DNA from: Massilia sp. CFBP 13721
GTDB taxonomy: Bacteria > Pseudomonadota > Gammaproteobacteria > Burkholderiales > Burkholderiaceae_D
Assembly (NCBI RefSeq): GCF_014842025.1
Contig: NZ_JACYUY010000025.1
Span: 1 to 64,000, forward strand
Direction of reading: 5' to 3'
Length of the DNA stretch: 64,000 bases
Shown here: positions 61,243 through 64,000 of the stretch, piece after piece
How positions within the stretch are numbered: position 1 is the stretch's first letter
Layout: every line of letters starts with the position of its first letter
Notes under the pieces: model-generated
Seen by the model: the letters and a program-made list of their open reading frames with translations, nothing else
Told to the model about the DNA's origin: nothing
The model's database searches: none
Made by a program: the position numbers and the translations under genes

Positions 61243-62880
61243 CTACTGGCCTCCTTCACATTTGCTGCTGTAATACGCCGCCTGGCCCTGGCTGCGCACC
61301 TTTTGCGACAGCGCGGCCGCTTCCATTGCCGCCGCCTTGACCGGGGCAAAGGCAGTCGCGTTCTTCATCAAGCCCATCAGGGTTTGTTCCGCCTCGGCCT
61401 TGCCCGCGAGCGCCAGGCCGAAGGTCGCCGACACGGCCAGTTCGGCCGCCAGCGTTTCCAGCTTCGGCGCGTCGACGCCGGCCACCGCCGCCTCGGCCGC
61501 CGCAATGGCCGAGCGCGGCACCGCCACGGTTTTCGCCGTTTCCTGGTCGCTGGCGACCTTGGTCAAAAAGTCGAGGGCAACCTGGCTTTCCGACTTGTTG
61601 ATCAGGTCGCCCAAGTGGATCAGGGCGGCGTTCTTGGCATTGAACACGGTACGGTTGGCACGCGGGCTGTGCACGAAGTCGATCAGCGGCTGGACCGCCA
61701 GTTCGCTGCCGATGAAGCCGAGCGTGGTCACGATCTCGGGCAGGAATTCGTCATGCTTTTCCGGTTCGTTCATGAGCCATTCCAGCAGCACCCTGGCGTC
61801 GGCTTCGGTATATTGCGCCGCCGCCTGATAGGGAACGCCGGCGATCCAGTGCTGGGACACGAACTCGCGCACATCCTTCGGTGGCTGGATCGCCATGGCC
61901 AGCGCGCAGCTCGATGCCATGGGTGCGCCGGCGCTGACGGCCAGCGGGCCGGCCAGGAAGCTGGCCGACTCGGCGGCGTTAACCACGTTATGGTCGGCGC
62001 CGATGCTCGGATACATGACGGCCCGGAGGTCGTCGGTGCGGTGCGGCAGCCCTGTGTTGTGGCCATACTCGTGCACCCAGATCAGCCCCTCCTGGGCGGC
62101 GGTAAAACGCACGGCAGCCAGGTTGACCGTCGGGCTGCCGACCGGAGCGCAGCCGATGATCGAGCCGCCGGGACCACCGCACCAGCGAATGGCTTGCACG
62201 ATCTTGATCCCCGTGCCGGCATTGAGCAGCGCCAGCAAGTCGGCCTCGGTCTGGATCGTCGCCGGTACGTTCGCCGGCAGCAGTTGGACGGCCCCGTTGC
62301 GTACGAACCGAACCGGGGTCGCCACGTCCGCCGGAGAATCGTCGCTCTGGAGGATGGTGCCCATGTCGCCCAGGATGCGGTCGGCCTCGGCATCGCTCAA
62401 GGCGACGGTACTGTGGCGCTGCACGGTGACTTGCACCGTCCGGATTGGCGGCGGCGGCGGTGGCGCATCGGCGGGATTGATCACCAGGTAATCGACGTAC
62501 AAGGGCAGATCCGCGGCCCATTCGATATTCACCCAGATATCGACGCCGCCGGCGCGCGGGGCCACGTTGTGGAGGGTAAACCGCGCGCCCCCGACAAATT
62601 TGCCGGCATCCGTCCCGCCGCCGACACCTTCGGCGATCGACACGAACACGCGCGAGCGCGGATTGACGTCGCTCCAGTTGAGCCGCAGCGTCCACTGGCC
62701 ACGGCGCGGCCCCCAGTCATGACGGTAAGTAAAACCAGTCCCGCTGAGTTCGGGCTGGGGTGAAGCCGCACCGTACAGCGGCTGTACCGCGGCTTGCTGC
62801 ACCTCATGGCGCGCGTCCGCAAAGGCGGCCGGAATGGCCGAGGAAATATTTTCAGGTGTTTGCAGCTGATTGTTTGACAT
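61243..62880 (-). CDS. Metzincin-like metalloprotease without a visible signal peptide
   Basis: A 545-residue protein. Residues about 45-140 form a predicted beta-sandwich (TYRHDWGPRRGQWTLRLNW, VDIWVNIEWAADLPLYVDYL), then a six-proline linker. The catalytic domain has HEYGHNTGLPH (near residue 270), the full metzincin HExxHxxGxxH zinc site, and a Met-turn candidate in RAVMYPSIG about 15 residues later. The last 170 residues are alanine-rich helices of HEAT-like appearance (LEWLMNEPEKHDEFLPEIVT, VQPLIDFVHSPRANRTV). No signal peptide or membrane helix is seen. GGAGAGGG precedes the ATG. It is divergent from an HTH regulator. The substrate is unknown. Confidence 0.8.
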   Translation of the reverse strand: MSNNQLQTPENISSAIPAAFADARHEVQQAAVQPLYGAASPQPELSGTGFTYRHDWGPRRGQWTLRLNWSDVNPRSRVFVSIAEGVGGGTDAGKFVGGARFTLHNVAPRAGGVDIWVNIEWAADLPLYVDYLVINPADAPPPPPPIRTVQVTVQRHSTVALSDAEADRILGDMGTILQSDDSPADVATPVRFVRNGAVQLLPANVPATIQTEADLLALLNAGTGIKIVQAIRWCGGPGGSIIGCAPVGSPTVNLAAVRFTAAQEGLIWVHEYGHNTGLPHRTDDLRAVMYPSIGADHNVVNAAESASFLAGPLAVSAGAPMASSCALAMAIQPPKDVREFVSQHWIAGVPYQAAAQYTEADARVLLEWLMNEPEKHDEFLPEIVTTLGFIGSELAVQPLIDFVHSPRANRTVFNAKNAALIHLGDLINKSESQVALDFLTKVASDQETAKTVAVPRSAIAAAEAAVAGVDAPKLETLAAELAVSATFGLALAGKAEAEQTLMGLMKNATAFAPVKAAAMEAAALSQKVRSQGQAAYYSSKCEGGQ

Positions 62881-63236
62881 GACCCTCTCCTTGTACACGC
62901 CGTTAAGCGATGGTGTCCGTGAAGCGCCAGTCGGCGAAGGGATCATCTCTGCAGAAACCTGAACAGATCAGCTCGCCATAACCGGACCTCTGAGAGCCTA
63001 ATTCAAGTTTTTTACGGCTGAGCTCGTTTACATCAAACGGTTGTGGAAGGGTAAAGCGGCTGGAGGTTGAATTTTCTCAGCACCTTCAATATGCAGACCT
63101 TGGGGAAATTCCATTGCCTGAGGCGTATTCCTAGCGTTAATTGGAGGTTTGCCGCAGTAGCGGATGCGCGCCATCTTGCTGCTTTGACCATTCGCCTGTA
63201 CATTGGTCGCCGCCCATTGTCGAGTACAGGAATTCC
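62881..63236. other. Divergent promoter region of the metzincin and HTH genes
   Basis: No coding sequence is supported in these 356 bp. The region is AT-richer than its neighbours and should hold both promoters; a TTGACC at 63184 and a TTGAAT on the minus strand near 63005 are the only -35-like strings, without good -10 partners. Confidence 0.4.
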
Positions 63237-63968
63237 ATGAGCTCACCCGAGCTGATCGTCGAGGTGCTGCGCGCCGAGCTGCGTGCAGCCAATTTGACCT
63301 ATAAAACGTTGGCCGAACGCATTGACATGAGCGAGTCGAGCGTCAAGCGCATGTTCGGCCAGAAGGACATGCCGCTGTCGCGCCTGGCGCAAATCTGCCA
63401 GGCCGCCGGCATCGCCTTCGAAGACGTGTTGCGCGGCGCGACCGATGCGCGGGCCCAGCCTGATGCGCTGACCTTACCTCAAGAAACGGCGCTGGTCGCC
63501 AAGCCGCGCCTGCTGCTGGTGGCGATTTGCTGCCTCGGCTACTGGAACATGGAGCAGATCGTCGAGACCTATCGCCTGACCGACGCTGAATGCATCGGCT
63601 GCCTGGCCGAACTCGACCGCTTGGGGATCATCGAACTGCGCCCGTTGAACCGCTACACGCTGCGCGTCTCGAACGCTTTTCACTGGCTGCCGGATGGACC
63701 GGTGCAGCATTATTTCCGCGAGCAGATCGTGCCGGATTATTTTGCCGGCCGCTTCGATGGCGCCGGCGAAACACTGATGTGCCTGCCTGCGCGGCTGTCC
63801 GCCAGCAGCGCGGCCGAGCTGGCGCAGAAAATCCATCAGCTGGCGGGAGAATTGACGCGGATGCACCGCAACGACCGGCGCCTGCCGGCGGACGAGCGCG
63901 AAGGGATGACCTTGCTGGTGGGCTTCAGGTCGTGGGAATTTGCGGCGTTTACGAAGTTGCGGCGCTAA
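63237..63968 (+). CDS. XRE-family helix-turn-helix transcriptional regulator
   Basis: A 243-residue regulator. The N-terminal HTH (about 15-65) reads NLTYKTLAERIDMSESSVKR then MFGQKDMPLSRLAQICQAAG. A winged-helix-like middle part follows (LLVAICCLGYWNMEQIVETY, LTDAECIGCLAELDRLGII), then a C-terminal domain with DYFAGRFDGAGETLMCLPAR. ACAGGAA precedes the ATG. It is divergent from the metzincin gene and is its nearest candidate regulator. The effector is unknown. Confidence 0.88.
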   Translation: MSSPELIVEVLRAELRAANLTYKTLAERIDMSESSVKRMFGQKDMPLSRLAQICQAAGIAFEDVLRGATDARAQPDALTLPQETALVAKPRLLLVAICCLGYWNMEQIVETYRLTDAECIGCLAELDRLGIIELRPLNRYTLRVSNAFHWLPDGPVQHYFREQIVPDYFAGRFDGAGETLMCLPARLSASSAAELAQKIHQLAGELTRMHRNDRRLPADEREGMTLLVGFRSWEFAAFTKLRR

Positions 63969-64000
63969 GACACGGCTCAACGCTGCTCACCAGGGGTCAA

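Noticed and set aside
61303..62763. A 486-codon frame antisense to the metzincin gene
   Set aside because: It has shadow composition, while the minus strand has the HExxHxxGxxH motif, a good ribosome site and a sensible start.

Overview
This 64 kb window is high-GC bacterial chromosome. Its gene order and protein sequences suggest a betaproteobacterium of the Oxalobacteraceae (Massilia/Telluria/Janthinobacterium type). That placement is an inference from the tyr-gly-thr tRNA/tuf operon, the single-cysteine DksA, the fused indolepyruvate ferredoxin oxidoreductase with an adjacent Lrp-type regulator, the ahcY-holin-metF operon under a SAH riboswitch, and two Burkholderiales-style porins. I see no prophage, transposase, rRNA operon or CRISPR array. 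Apart from its repeats, the window is mostly core genome.

Layout. 1-660: tRNA-Tyr/Gly/Thr and the start of tuf, with a well-matched promoter. 860-7287: a signalling cluster of a MASE1-CHASE-PAS-GGDEF-EAL protein facing an HDOD-GAF protein and a TPR protein with a degenerate receiver domain. 7743-12117: a J-domain membrane protein and a MidA-type methyltransferase, then an FolM-like reductase, folB and ttcA. 12142-17178: a long inverted-repeat element followed by a MexEF-type RND pump pair with no outer-membrane channel gene. 17213-27865: GNAT, MFS, a phosphatase, a TonB receptor divergent from a LytS/LytTR two-component pair, and M14, MAPEG and S41 genes. 28045-32347: fused iorAB divergent from an Lrp-family gene, with two perfect palindromes between them. 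32516-35649: GNAT, a diguanylate cyclase and a CPBP protease. 35975-41839: the slt-NDUFA9-like-GST-cca operon and a divergent 5-formyl-THF cyclo-ligase.

41913-46209 is a methyl-cycle block, all on the minus strand: metK, then ahcY behind a promoter and SAH riboswitch, then a small holin-like membrane gene and metF. 46383-48991: two lipid A-type acyltransferases and dapF. 49086-55566: a Sel1-repeat protein and two porins lie between dapF and the DUF484-xerC pair. 55685-61163: a CobW-type GTPase, dksA, a STAS-type protein and hslVU behind a sigma-32-like promoter. 61243-63968: a metzincin-like metalloprotease with no visible signal peptide, divergent from a helix-turn-helix regulator.

The most unusual layer is a family of intergenic palindromic repeats built on a GTAGGGTGGGC or GTAGGGCGGGCATGCCCGCC core. 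They occur near 7.5, 12.2, 23.7, 26.3, 32.4, 35.8 and 44.9 kb. Several form compound inverted repeats resembling MITEs. Some run into gene ends, and in three cases the stop codon lies inside the repeat. The other leading candidates for follow-up are the palindromes at ior/lrp, the metzincin/HTH pair and the pseudo-receiver TPR protein.
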